64,000 nucleotides of DNA, from NCBI RefSeq assembly GCF_003073045.1, contig NC_037596.1, positions 7,769,416 to 7,833,415 on the forward strand, read 5' to 3'. The first letter of the stretch is position 1, and each line of letters starts with the position of its first letter. The notes beneath the pieces are model-generated. The model had not been told where the DNA came from and searched no databases. It saw nothing but the letters and a program-made list of their open reading frames with translations. The DNA is from Pomacea canaliculata (taxonomy: Eukaryota; Mollusca; Gastropoda; Architaenioglossa; Ampullariidae). Positions 24,301 to 36,426 of the stretch are shown here, piece by piece. The position numbers and the translations under genes are program-made.

Positions 24301-27300
24301 CAGCTCCAGGCTCTGCCGAGCTGGGAAGGGGGGCTGCAACTCCTGAACCTTTAAAAGAACTGTTTCCTTTTAGCTGCTTCTAAAACATGTAGTATTTATA
24401 CAGCAAGAGAGAAACAATTAAAACGAGAGAGAGAGAGAAAAAGAGAAAAATTTGGTTTACTAAGAAGGGCTGAGGCACGTTTCAATGGCGGATGATGGGG
24501 ATTTTTCATGTAAAACATGACAAAAATGGTTTCCTAGAAACTATAGTTAGGTCATACAATTTCCAAAATCAATCAACAATAATTTGTCTTGCGCGACACT
24601 TGACCACCTACAAAAGCTAAGTAAGAAAGAATGAAAAATAATGTTTAATGCAATAAAATAAAAAATAAAGGTGCTTGCCTCAGCTACTGGTGACATTAAA
24701 TCCGGTTTCCAAGTCTTGTGGGGCGGTTCGCACCTCTGGAGTGGAATGTGGGCCTGAGCCATCGCGGAAGCCTGCGTATGAAGAAAAACAGAGCTGACTA
24801 CTGTTGGCAATGTGGAAGTGAAAATCACTCGCTCAGTTTGTGTGGAGGGTTGTTTAAACCTGGCTCTCTCCTAATGGCCAGTTTTATAAACGTGTGCTCT
24901 CCATGCACCCGCTCCCCTTCCCCACCAGTTCACTTGATTGCAGGTCCCCCGGCCTTTTGTGTTCGTTAGACCGCCAAGCTTTGTTCTTGCCTGGGGGGAA
25001 AAATTACCTCCACTGTCAGTGTCGGTGTAACTTCAAAGCGTTTATACACCTAGCCTTATGACCGTTCTCTCCTTTCATGTTTACACGTGCAGATATGTGA
25101 GAGGGAGCGAGCACAAGTTCTTGCAACTCATTCCAACCCTCCACCCCATAAAACAATTATAGACAAAACTTCGGCCAGCTCATTTCCACACCAGAATCTT
25201 GTTTTCAAAATTAGAAATTCCCTTCTCAAAAGAGCGCTGAAATGAAGAAAAAGAAGAGAAAGGGAAAACAATTTGGCGGCGGAGGGGGTGAGGGGAAGGA
25301 ACACTTGCAGGTTTTACAAGTTTCCAAGCGTTCTTAAAAAAAAAAAAATCGAAGCCTTACAAAGCGCTGGTGCGAATGAGCTCCCAGTCTTCTCTCTGGC
25401 CAACCTGTTTACTTCTCGATCTTTGGTCTATGTGCGAATGTTTATTCGTTTGCAGGTGGGTCACAGTGTCTGCATACGTTGTTATGAAAGACGGTGGCAA
25501 TCAGGAAAGATCTGGTAAGATGCTAACATGTGATTGGCGGCAAGATGCGATAAGTGGCACTAGATGTAACATGACAAGTGGCAAGAAGCGACAGGTGACA
25601 GGTGACAACGTGACAAACTAAGACAGGTGGCAAGTAATATGCATGTCCAGCATGCTTAGTCTGAAATGTTGGTCTGCGGAAAGCGAGAAGAAAAGTCTCA
25701 GTATTAAGGCATAAAACATGCCAGACCAGGGTTAACGTTACAAAGACATCCCACGAGGATGCAGAAAAGCACTCCTGTCTGCAGCCTCATTTATTTTTTT
25801 CTCACTATGCTATGTACTTGAAATACAATTACAAATGAAATGATGTGTTGATATAGTAATCATAAAGAAAAACTGGTGCTACAGAACACAGAAGAACATG
25901 CCGGCGACTGTTATTCAGCCATGATGGTTATTTCGAATTACTGCGTTTTCATTCAGACAACAGCATCTCGTAGTCTTGAAGTAATTTTCATCAGATCCAT
26001 CATTTATATGTATCAGTTGCAGAACTGCACTGTTATCCACTCAGTGAAGTGTATTTGCTACAACAATAATGCACAGAAGCCCCTAAGGGGTTAAACTCCA
26101 AAGGCTTTCTTAGCAGGACATATATTTCAGGTGTGTGTCTCTAAAGCACATTTGTTTTTTTAAGACCACCTACATTTTTACCACTGATACTCTAACACTC
26201 AAAAGAACTACTTACAATTGTAAGATATCTAGTCATAAAATGGATGCAGGTGCAGGTTTTTTCTGATACAAAGAACTTGGTCTGATCATGTTAGGTCTGG
26301 CACTTTGCAGAACAATATGAAAAGTGTCAGCTCTTTACTAGTCCTGTGTACCACTTCGGGGGCTAAAAGCAGCCTAACAGTGCCCTAAATATTGAGAAAG
26401 TCATAGCAGATAATACAGATCTTACTGATGGGTCAAGTATTAAAATGGTCGAAATCACTTGACAATGAATTGTCAGATGTGAGAAAGTAAAAATGAAAAA
26501 TTTTCACATATTTTCCCTCAACCAGCCACTAGTTTAAACTATTTCAAGTCTAAAATATTTTAAATCAGCTTTTCCATAAGTTTAACAACAAAGATCTAAT
26601 ATATTATCATTACCAAAAAGCAAAAAGACCCTCAAAGGTTGGTTTAATAAGCATATAACTTTGCCTCAAAGCAATTAAAATCAATGATGGTGATATTAGT
26701 TTAAACTATTTTAACATTTTGATAAAGAGAAGAAAAAAAATGAATTTATTCAAAATGAAGCATGCCATGAACTTTAAACTGAGAAATAAAAAACAAGATT
26801 TCTTATCCTTTAAAGTACTTTAACTGAAGCTTTGACTTTTTTAAAAGTGTTCAAAGTCAAACAACTTTTAAAAACACAAATATAAAGTCTTACATTTTAC
26901 ATGGTCAGTTTAGATACATGTATTGTAATTACTATCCTTCTTTATATTGCAAAAAATGGAAAAATGTATGCAGTTTCTTCCAACTTTGTGAAGGCCTGTT
27001 GTTCCCTTTTCAATTTCATTTCCTCAAAATCCCTTAGCAAGTCTCTATTTTGTCTCCTGCTAAGTCAGTACAGCTTCAAAGCATTTAAAGATGGCCTTAA
27101 CATAAATCATTTGAACTTTTCCCACCAAAAATTACAAACTGATTCAAAAACTTATTTCTTTTTAATGTAAAAATACTTCCTTTTTAAAGAAATATCAACA
27201 CGTCTCAAATTCCTCATGATAACACCTGATTCTGAGGCTGAAGATCATAGTTATTGTTGTGAAAAGTGGAAAACAGTAATGTCATATGTGTGTGGGTGTG

Positions 27301-27685
27301 CATGCATGTATTTGTGTTCATGCATGCTTCTCTGTTTAACAGTTTAACTGTCCAAGTTTAAAAAAGTTGAATGGGCAACATACATTCAACACAAATACAA
27401 TAATGAGCAACCTACGTGTGTTACGACAGGCTGATGCTGGGGAGTCATTTCCTGGTGCGGATGTCTGAGCTGTGCATAGTTGGCTGGGGGCACTGGGTGA
27501 TGTGCCATGGGTCTGTTGCTGTGCATTGGGTAAGGCAGAGGGTGGCCATGAGTGCCAGCTGCAGCTGCGGCGGCACTGTGCATGTGCACGTTGTGGACAT
27601 GCTCCATCCCAAAGGACATCAAGAACTCATCGAAGTGGTTCTCCATGGCCATGCCAACATAATGGCCTCCACCTCCCCCCTCCAT
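21318..27685 (-). CDS. C2H2 zinc finger protein with 16 fingers
   Basis: Coding exons run 27685-27416, 24771-24679, 24342-23601, 22678-22647 and 22226-21318; phases agree at every junction and predict 681 residues. The ATG sits just inside an exon whose acceptor is at 27699, so an upstream non-coding exon is expected. The N-terminal 90 residues are rich in His, Met and Ala (VHNVHMHSAAAAAAG) and hold no known domain. Eight fingers (the eighth with a CGCG variant and a final Cys) lie in the third exon, and eight more in the last, of which two end in Cys (C2HC). An acidic Ser/Asp/Glu-rich linker precedes the final finger. A nuclear sequence-specific DNA-binding regulator is inferred; I cannot assign an orthologue. 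The 24679 exon appears to use a GC donor (GAG|gcaagc); CCA|gtagct nine bases earlier is an in-frame alternative. Confidence 0.88.
23153..23262 (-). repeat. SINE copy, partial and diverged
   Basis: Bases from AACTAAGGCTATATATCAC through CAGATGTCACATGCAGAA match the SINE at 51079-51247 in the same orientation, with substitutions and a short insertion. The tRNA-like promoter part is not evident. It lies in an intron of the 16-finger gene. Confidence 0.7.
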
Positions 27686-27699
27686 GGCTGATGCCTGCC

Positions 27700-30465
27700 T
27701 GATGACAAGAATAATGCAAGCATGCATCATGCTTGAGACAGCAAACACATTCATACAAAATAATTTTTGGTTGCAAGAAAAGAAAATAAATAAATCCCAC
27801 TTTGCAGCCTTGTGGCTAGTATATGATAATGAAGCACACGGAAACTGGTTGGTTCAAGGTTTGCTCGGGGCTGTAAACAAAAACCTAGCCATGGTAACCA
27901 CTTACAATCAGTGTTCATATGGTCAATACTCATATAGGAACTCTGATAATACCTTTTCCTTATTCTTTTCTAATCCCCATAACACAAGCTGAATGTAGCT
28001 GTGTAGGCTTTTTTCATCTTAACATGTATTATACGACATTATTATAGAAAATGTAGAGCACAAACATACACACATTTTCCCTCTATGCCCTTTTTTGATA
28101 CATTGGAACAGAGGTGAGAAGTCATGCATTACTGTCTGTAAAATGCAAACATGCATTCACAAATTCCAACATTTACACATGTCTGCCAAAAATAATGGAA
28201 GCTGTATTTTAAACATGTAAACACATTTTAAACAAATAATGGAAGCTGTATTCAACACACTGAGCATGTCTGCATAACCAAAACATAACAAATGGAACAC
28301 TATTGCCCTAAGCTATTACTATAATCTATCATTCCAGTAATAAACCTGTGACAGTTTAAAAAGTCAGGCCTCACTTTCCATGAACATGAGTTGGTCAGCT
28401 ATGACTGTTATTATCTATCTTGCTTTTGAATGCCTAGGAAAACAATGCACCTATTAACATCTGATACTACAGAACTTATAATAAATGTAATATGGCATTC
28501 ATAAGTTTTAGAAAAAGGTAAGAAGTTTAAACAGTCATGCATTTAATGCCACAAGAGTTGTGAGTAGTGTCATTGGGGTGGCAAGGTGACACACCCCCCT
28601 AATGTTTTTGACAATCCAATGTCAATCTAAAATATGCATTAATGTCTAAGTGCAGCTGGACTTTTAAAAATTACTTACATTTTAAAAGTAATGCCATCAC
28701 ATTTACTTTTGGGTAGTGCGTCAAATTACAAGTAATTCAACTTGATACAGTTTGATTGATGTTCAACGATTTTGCAACACTGGTCGTCTGCTCAAGACGT
28801 GAAACTGCTGCTTGAAATAATTGGATGTGATTATGTTTCTGAATTACCTTACTTTTAGCCATTTAAGGCATGGCATATATGCGTGTTTCTGTTCCTCAGA
28901 TCGATTAACATTGTAAACAAGACAATGATACAACTGGAGACAGCCAAGCTTTACCTATTTTAAGCGCCCGGTAAGAACGAGCGCATAAACATTCAACAGA
29001 TGAATTGTTGATACCGTATCTGTGAACGGAAAGAGCTATGATCCTTGCGTATTCTTTTCCCTACAAGTAATTTAGGAGCAATACTTATTTTAAAACTTTT
29101 AAAACAGTTTCTTACCGACCAGTCAACTGGATTCCAAAGACGGGAAGTCAACTGTCTCTTTGAAGAAAATAGAAAATCTCCACAAATAAAAACCTTCACA
29201 ACTAACGTGAAGATAGTCAGGTCCAAAATTTACTATTTTCCATAATAAATTTGTAGCAAATAAGCGTAAAAGGAATATACAATGTGGAGCATTTTAATTG
29301 AGTATATTCTCGAGCTGGTTTCATTGAGACGCTAAATCCCCGGAAATGGTATTCTCCTCGTTCGGCTTGATGCGAATTTGGAACTATTTGTCGATTTTGC
29401 AGATAGTCCAGTCAAACGATATTGACTCTTTATGTGCTACAACTTTCTCATGCCTAAAGACCGTTTTTATTTCCATTTTATTTATTGTTCATTGCTTGTT
29501 TTTCTTCACGCCTTTCCTTGATGCTGATTACCTATTTATACCGTTTATTCTCTATTTCCATCTTTCTTTTCTAGTTAATTTATCTTCGATCTCGCTATCC
29601 TCCCCCAGATCATTATTTACTAATTAGAATCATTTTGGTTTGATAGGAAAAATTCTACACTTATTTGTTGCAACAGTCGTTTTAGTTTTGTAAAAGTTTG
29701 CAGATGTGGTCAGTGTCCCACGCTTCATTATTTTAGTTTTCATTCCTCAGCCTCTGTGTACGTCGGTGTGTGTGAGAGAGGGACCCCGGAGGATAAAATG
29801 GTTTGTCTTGGGCTGTAATTGTTAGGACGATTGACAGACGCACCATTATTGCTGTTCCACTTTTCCTGTCGCAGACACAAATAAATAAAATTGATTTCTC
29901 GTCATGATGTGCTGAGTAGCAGAAGTCACTTCAACATCCTTGTCGGATAAACTTCAATAGGCTGGTGGTAAGTGTAAAAGTTTTGAAGTGCGTTCGATGT
30001 ATGCATCCACTGGCGCGCGCCTTTCACCAATGAACTGACAGAGAGAAAGAGCGATGTATCCCTGGTCGCAGAGATGTATTGCAGGTGAGAGCGACCTCGA
30101 TTGGAATGATATGGATGAAAGCGAAGGAACTGTAGAGCTAGCAGTAATAACATCAAAATCAGGTGGATTATTGTTGGGATTTGTTCATTATCGACTCTTG
30201 TGAAATCTGCGTTTTCGTAACATCGATCCTTTACTGACCTTTAGGATGCGAACATATTAGACACAGTATGTAAGAATTGTCAGGAATGTCTATATCCTAC
30301 GAACACGCTGTGACTGAGACTCTTTCGAAGACTGCATATGACAACATATCGTTCCAGAGAAAAAAAGCAAGATTATTTATTTATAAAATTTACATATTAG
30401 AAATAATGACGTGGGAGAAAAGAGAAATTAATTTATTATTAGGTGTTGCGCTGAGTGAAAATGTT
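27700..30465. other. Upstream region of the 16-finger gene, no coding exon seen
   Basis: The first coding exon of the minus-strand gene begins with a splice acceptor at 27699, so this stretch should contain its first intron and a 5' UTR exon. A good minus-strand donor (tcg|gtaagaaac) ends at 29116 and is a candidate. A short direct repeat containing AATAATGGAAGCTGTATT occurs near 28193 and 28235. Sequence becomes less AT-rich from about 29740 to 30150, where a promoter is plausible but unproven. Confidence 0.4.
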
Positions 30466-30470
30466 CAGGA

Positions 30471-30544
30471 TGGCCCACATGGGGGTCGAACCCACGACCT
30501 CCGCGTTATCAGCACGGCGCTCTAACCAACTGAGCTAATGGGCC
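30471..30544 (-). tRNA. tRNA-Ile, anticodon GAT
   Basis: The 74-nt minus-strand sequence folds as a full cloverleaf: acceptor stem GGCCCAT with GTGGGCC (one G-T pair at the base), D arm AGCTCAGTTGGTTAGAGC, anticodon stem CCGTG with CGCGG around loop CTGATAA, and T arm GTGGG-TTCGACC-CCCAT. Internal A and B box promoters are intact, no intron is present, and a T4 terminator follows about ten bases downstream (30458-30461). Loop position 34-36 reads GAT, giving isoleucine. Animals normally read isoleucine with AAT and TAT anticodons, so this isoacceptor is unusual. Confidence 0.92.
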
Positions 30545-30734
30545 TCCTCGGTCCGGCGCCTTTCTTTTAACCTTATATTCTGTAAATCTTATCGATTTTA
30601 TTTTTCTTTTCCCCCGTTTTTACACTGTTTTATCGGTATGTCTTTGTTTTCTGCTATACCTGTTCCTTCGACTTCGTTAGTTCATGTTACTTTAAACTAT
30701 ACATCTATCAGATTAATTTTATAATCGCAAGGAA

Positions 30735-30771
30735 CCAATCGCTGCCTTTGACTAGTACGCTGGGCCCCGCC
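30735..30771 (+). promoter_or_regulatory. CCAAT box and GC box ahead of TMEM218
   Basis: CCAAT at 30735-30739 and GGCCCCGCC at 30763-30771 lie 85-120 bases upstream of the TMEM218 ATG, in a locally GC-richer stretch. The spacing suits a TATA-less promoter; function is inferred. Confidence 0.4.
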
Positions 30772-30854
30772 ATTACAAGGAACTCTAAGGACGCTGTTGG
30801 GACTTGCAATTTTTTATTCTGTTTACCATTTAAAAAACCTTCATAAACTGTAAT

Positions 30855-32170
30855 ATGGTTCGTGTTTTGGGAGTGGGTATTGGACTGTTTATTGTGGCAT
30901 TCATATGGATTTTGTGTTTGTTTTTATGTCTTCTGATCTCAAGAGCGTCCACAAATATTTCGTGAGTAGAGATTTGATTGTATTGCTCAGTTCAGCTGTG
31001 TGTTAATATATAATATTAAAGTATTTTGTGCAACTGATTTCATTCTCATATTTTCGATCAAATGAAAGAAATGTCAAAATGACACCAATGTATACATTAA
31101 ATGGAAGACAGTTTTTAGTTGTACAAGGATATATATATATATATATGTGCTTTGTTTTAGTCTGTGGGTTGAATCCTTGCTTTGAAAGGAATTAGTTCAT
31201 GTTTGCTGGATAGACTTTCTTGCTGTTTTCATGCTTTGCGCCAGGGCTTGAAAGCAGTGCTTTGATGAGGTTGACAGGAAAGTTTGCAAACAGTATGTTT
31301 GGTGGCATGCTGTGTTGCCATGCATATTTTTTACAGAGATTAAATATTTTATTTTTCATGTGTATTTGTATTTTTGGTGTATATGTGCATTATGGAGTAA
31401 AAAATTGTAATACTTTCATTTGCAAACAGTTAATGCATAACATACTATTTTTTAAATCTTCTTGCAGATTTAATAAATTCTTCTGTTTAATAAATGATAT
31501 TTAATAATCATTGCATTGTCTATAACACAGGAAGCTTGGGCCATTGTTACTGATAGCTGCTGCAGTGATCACTATTATCCTAGTGTTTATACCAAGGGAA
31601 CCACAGTTTCCAACTGCAGATCAGCAGGCAGTGGTGAGTGAAATGGCAAGAAAGCATCTTATACTGATAAGAAAATTTGATATAAGTCTGCTTCGTTGAA
31701 ATTTAAACTAACATTCCACTTTAGAAGCCATAGAAACTATTGAACTGCAGTTGGAGCTGCTCTTGTGAGAGACAGACATGCTTTAAAACACTATAGCATC
31801 AATGAAAGAAAGATGCTTTAAGTGCATTCTATAAATAGAACATTCAATAAGCAGCACATTTTCGTGGAAAGGATATATACTTAGAAGAGCTTGAAAGAGC
31901 CTGGTGCTAAGGATTATTAGAGTTATGATGGCATCTAAGAAATTGACAGATTTGGGTTTGGCATTTGGAACAGCACAAATGAAGAGGGAATAGAAATATT
32001 TTCCTCAAACTAAAAGACAGTGCTTAATGTCCATATATTTGTTTTTGCTATGAAGTGAGTTAAATATTTCTTGTCTTTTTCAGGTTTATGACTACACAGT
32101 TGTATATAGATCTGCTTTGATTGCAGTAATGGCTCTTTCCATTTTAGTAGGTGGTGGTCTCTTTTGGTGA
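30855..32170 (+). CDS. TMEM218: Transmembrane protein 218
   Basis: Exons are 30855-30961, 31531-31633 and 32084-32170, with matching phases (2, then 0), giving 98 residues. The N-terminus, VLGVGIGLFIVAF then LCLLISRAS, closely follows vertebrate TMEM218 (VLGVGAGVFILAL, LLSRAS). Three hydrophobic helices lie at about residues 5-28, 39-55 and 77-97, with the PREPQFP stretch between the second and third matching the vertebrate PRAGEFP. TMEM218 acts in the ciliary transition zone with the MKS/TMEM67 module, and human mutations cause Joubert or Meckel syndromes. The protein stops directly after the third helix (GGGLFW), so it seems to lack the short C-terminal tail of the roughly 115-residue human protein. 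AATAAA signals follow at 32222, 32235 and 32447. Confidence 0.9.
31129..31146. repeat. (TA)n microsatellite
   Basis: Nine TA units lie in the first intron of TMEM218. Confidence 0.85.
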
Positions 32171-32446
32171 AGCATGCTAAAGAGCCATACTGGCCAAGAG
32201 ACTGCGCAGGTTGCGTCCGTAAATAAAATAATGTCAATAAAAAAATGTGACAATGAGGGGAATATACATGAGCATGTTCACAATCTCATAAACAAATGCA
32301 GCTGTGTGTTATTTGCGCACATGTGAGAGCAAAGTAGTGTTAGGAGACCCCATAAAGCATTCAAGGCATTTGCATGTGTACATGTCAATGTACATGAAAA
32401 TACTAAAACTTTACTGCTGTAAATATACGTTTTATAATGTTTGAAA

Positions 32447-32452
32447 ATAAAA
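32447..32452 (+). terminator. Distal polyadenylation signal of TMEM218
   Basis: AATAAA about 280 bases after the stop, followed by a T-rich stretch. Two earlier signals at 32222 and 32235 could serve instead. Confidence 0.4.
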
Positions 32453-32771
32453 ATATAGTTCCAACATTTTTTTTGAAAGTTATATTTGTCATTTTTGTTA
32501 AGAATTAGTATATGTGGAAGAGCGAATAAATGAAAAAGAAACTTTCAGAGGCAGTGGGAAAGAAAAGAGCTATTCTTTTCTCCAGTTGACTATTCTGCTT
32601 GTTGGTGCACACAGTCCTGTTCAAAAACGTTACAAATGCACTTTTCCATCTCTTAGGGAATGTAATTGGGTATCTGGAGGGCAAAATGGTGGTGGTTTAG
32701 AATCACTTTCTGCCAGGAAAGCAATCAGAAATTGCAAACAAATTAATTGACAATATAGCAAAAAGAAAATA

Positions 32772-35700
32772 TTTATTATTGACATGCCACACACAAATCA
32801 AGAAATGTTGCATTTGATTACACAAAAGTCTTATAAGTGTGAGTGTTTGAACATCACTGTAACCCACATTTTATAAAAATGTACATGCATTGTGTATACG
32901 TATAAAACAGGCCTTTTTAAACTATATAGTCACAGGAGGGATTCAGACGCCCAGTGAAACTGGAAAATGCAGTATATTTGACACACACATACACACCCAC
33001 ATACAGATCTAACATCCGAGTGGTGTTTTTTTTTTTTTTTTAATCCAAGCAAAGTCTTGAATCAACATTCCTTTTCATTTCATAACCAACCAATGGACAA
33101 AGCAGTACCCCAGTTTTTACAAGCACAAAATTCATCTCAACACCCCCCCCCCCAAATCTCCACCTCACCAAATGGGCTAACTTTCTGCAAGATCAAATAA
33201 TTTAATATGATACATTTTACTGAGGCTGACTTGTTTGAATATAAAAGCACTAACTACAATTAACAGCAAAAATTTGCACTAGAAGTCACTTCATAACATG
33301 TTCTGTCACGCTATGAAAGTTCAGCACTTTATCCAGAAATCCACCTTCTCTCGAATATATAATAGTTGCAAAATTCAGTTTTAGATACATATTCCGATGA
33401 TTTCATGATAGTATCATTTGTATATGAGCTTAAAACCTTGTCAAATTTAATTGCATTATATACACCAGGGGTCAAAGTTAAGATCCAAAGATGCATCTGA
33501 ATCTCCTGATTTCTTTACCTCTGCTTGGTACCTACGGCCTTCTGCAGCCATAGCTGAGGAATGCATGCAAATAAGGAATCTCTATTATCAGCCAGTCTCC
33601 TAGATAAATAACAACAGAGTGCCTCTATATAGCACCTTTTCCCAGCACCGGCTGGGCTCGAATCACTTGAAATACATACCAGCACATGAGCACATACCTT
33701 TTATGGGTAGGCAGTGAACGCACTTTCATAAGCATGCACACAGACACAGTGTTGAACATCTGGAGTGCGTGTAGAAAACCACCGACAGCCATGTAAACAG
33801 GTTTCACATTCAGAAGGAAGTATGTCAAGGACAAGATGTGAATCCACCTAATCAAATTCTTACACTTATAGTGACAGGCACTGCGCCACCAACCACACCT
33901 GTTTTCAGTTACAGGCTCCTGCAACACTTTTGGTCCATAGTTAAAAGTCAAGTTTCAGTTGCTTCAGTTTCTACACTATGGCCCCTGGGTATAAGAATAT
34001 CACCTTTGTGCTCATAGAATCTTTATTTTCCAACTTTAATGTGTAAAAGAAGCATGCATAGGTTTCAGGGGTAGGTAGGGAGAGGAGAAAAGATGCGAGG
34101 CAAAGCATGATTTATATAATAGTACTTCTCATTTTATCTTGCATTTCATGGCTTATATGGCAAACAATGATTACAAATATTTGTATCAAGTCCCACGCTA
34201 ATGGAAGCCTAGATACTAGGGAAAATATAATAAAAACTCCAAGTAGTTCTACACTGAATGCTACCAAAAAAATCATCTTTTTTCACTTGAGCTTTAGAAA
34301 ACTGCTAAGGCATGGCAAACTGCTAATATTTTGTTAAGATTTTAGTTGACAACTAAGGTTAGTAAGAGCTAGTGGATCTACGCACCTGACTCTTGGTACA
34401 CACATTGTGCAACAAAACAGTTATGTGTGAGCTCTTAATTTACTGAATATTTGCATGTACAAGCTACATTCTATTTTACATGTAACACTTGCTCCAAGCA
34501 TGATGACAAAGTTGAAGAAGGAGGTTGTCCAACATTTTGTTGTACAGAATCCAAATTAAAATCAAATTTTAACAAAGATGAAATCCACCGGATACAGAAC
34601 CTGAAAGACTTGTTCTTGTTATGAAAGGCATGAAAAAGGTTTCAAATCGTAAATGGACACATAGCTTTTGATTTAGGCATAACATCAACAGAAATTTCAG
34701 GCTGCAACAGAATTTTCTTCAGCTATGCTAATTCCAAGAAAATAAAGTTTATTGCAGGCTAAATTTACATTACAATATGTTAAGGGGAAGAATGCTGTGT
34801 TACCCTATAAATTATATCAACATGTTTTGTATAAATCTGTAAAAAAAAATTTTCTATGAACCAAACAGCCTTCTGAAATACCTTGTGAATGTATGTATGC
34901 ATATTATATAACATATACATACTTCTACATTATTTCCCAAATGGCTGCTCAGATTTATATGATTTTTAACAAAAGTTAGTGGACAGAAGAGAAGGAAATT
35001 GTACAACCAATGTACTAAACTATCTTCATAAACACTGATGCAACATTTAAATTCATGTGAGATGTCTAGTTTGGGGAGAATTTGATTGCCACAACACAGG
35101 ATAAACAGCTTCTTATGTACAGAGTAGAATTAAGTCATGCCAGTCTACAACAAAGAAAGCCATTTATAAATATACAAAAATACAAACATCACACTGACTA
35201 AATATGGATCACAAAAATTTCAATTTTAAAAAATGGTTTCATGAATAGATTCCACAGAAATCTATCTTACCTTACAATATGTCATGTTGTAGCACATTAT
35301 AAACAATAGCAGCTTCAGATCTAAAGGGTAAGCAGAGCTGTATATGTTACCATTGAGACCACTGCAAGATCAGAAGTGGAGATGCCATCTTCATCAGATG
35401 AAACTGCTTTATTTGATGGCCTGGATCTCTAGCTGATGGGGGTATTTTCCCATCTTTTGTTTTATCCATCCACCATTACCCCTTATGATTGCCATCTGCT
35501 TGTTCGTCATTTAGTGGTTCAAATGATAATGTAGAAATTCTAAACATGTATGGGCAAGGAAAAAATTTGACACTTTCCAGTCCCTCTTGAACAACTATTA
35601 TTTTCCATAAACAAAGATGGACTATGAATCTTTGACTTGTAGTACAAGGATAGTTAAACTGACTGCAAGTCACCACAGCGCAAGCCATAGGCTGCAATGT

Positions 35701-36426
35701 GTTAAAAATTTCCTGGACACGAATGATCCCATGAGTTAGGAGTGAAATATATGTTCAAGCTGAAATTCACATTCTACCAGTTGACAGATCAATAAAAGGA
35801 AGGAAGAAAGTACTCTCTAAATAGAAAGGAGGGTAAACTGATAAACATCCCTAAATTGATCTGCCAACTGTCAAACAGACTGCAATACTAGGTGAGAAAT
35901 ACCATGACCATGCAACAGAATCTGAGCCACTATAAAAATAATCAGCGACAATAAGACATAGCAATACGATATAGTTTTAGTCTTAGAAAGTTGCAATAAG
36001 TGATTTAGCTGCGTAAACATTTTCAAAGCTAAATGATAAACTCTACAAAAAAAAAAAAAAAAAGCTGTTTTCTGCTTTTTCATTGTCACTTGTGTTGTTA
36101 GGAAGCTTGAGTTTATCATACAGTCAGGTGACATGTTTAAAAGGGCCAATAAGTCAACAACAGTCAACAGTCATAGCAATACATTCTTAACTGGCTTCAA
36201 AATATGCTGCAGATTCTAGCCAGTCTTAATAAATCCAAGAGGTTTTTAAGATTTGGCAGTTTCTTCCTTGCATATCATGAAATATTCAACCTTTCCTTTC
36301 CACTAAAATTGACTAATTAATCATAAGTCAGTTCTAAGTAAAGTGGAAAGATCATAATGCAAAAAAAAAAAAAAAAACATCTACTATTCTAAGACAAATG
36401 TCTAAAATAAAAAATGCCTCCAGATT
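32772..36426 (-). other. Probable 3' UTR of PRDM10
   Basis: About 3.6 kb of AT-rich sequence without supported exons follows the PRDM10 stop. A minus-strand AATAAA (TTTATT at 32772-32777) lies just before the TMEM218 3' end and would set the two genes tail to tail about 300 bases apart. Nearer signals cannot be excluded. The stretch near 33610-33960 is GC-richer and may be an old insertion. Confidence 0.45.

Noticed and set aside
25490-25640. Degenerate GACAAGTGGCAAG-like repeats
   Set aside because: Units are too irregular in length and sequence to call a minisatellite with confidence.
30277-30525. 82-codon open frame ending HGGRTHDLRVISTAL
   Set aside because: The end is a translation of the antisense strand of the tRNA-Ile gene, a common false gene call.
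33600-33960. GC-richer stretch in the PRDM10 3' UTR resembling a dispersed repeat
   Set aside because: The similarity to 'tatatagcac...' type repeats is too loose to set boundaries or a family.
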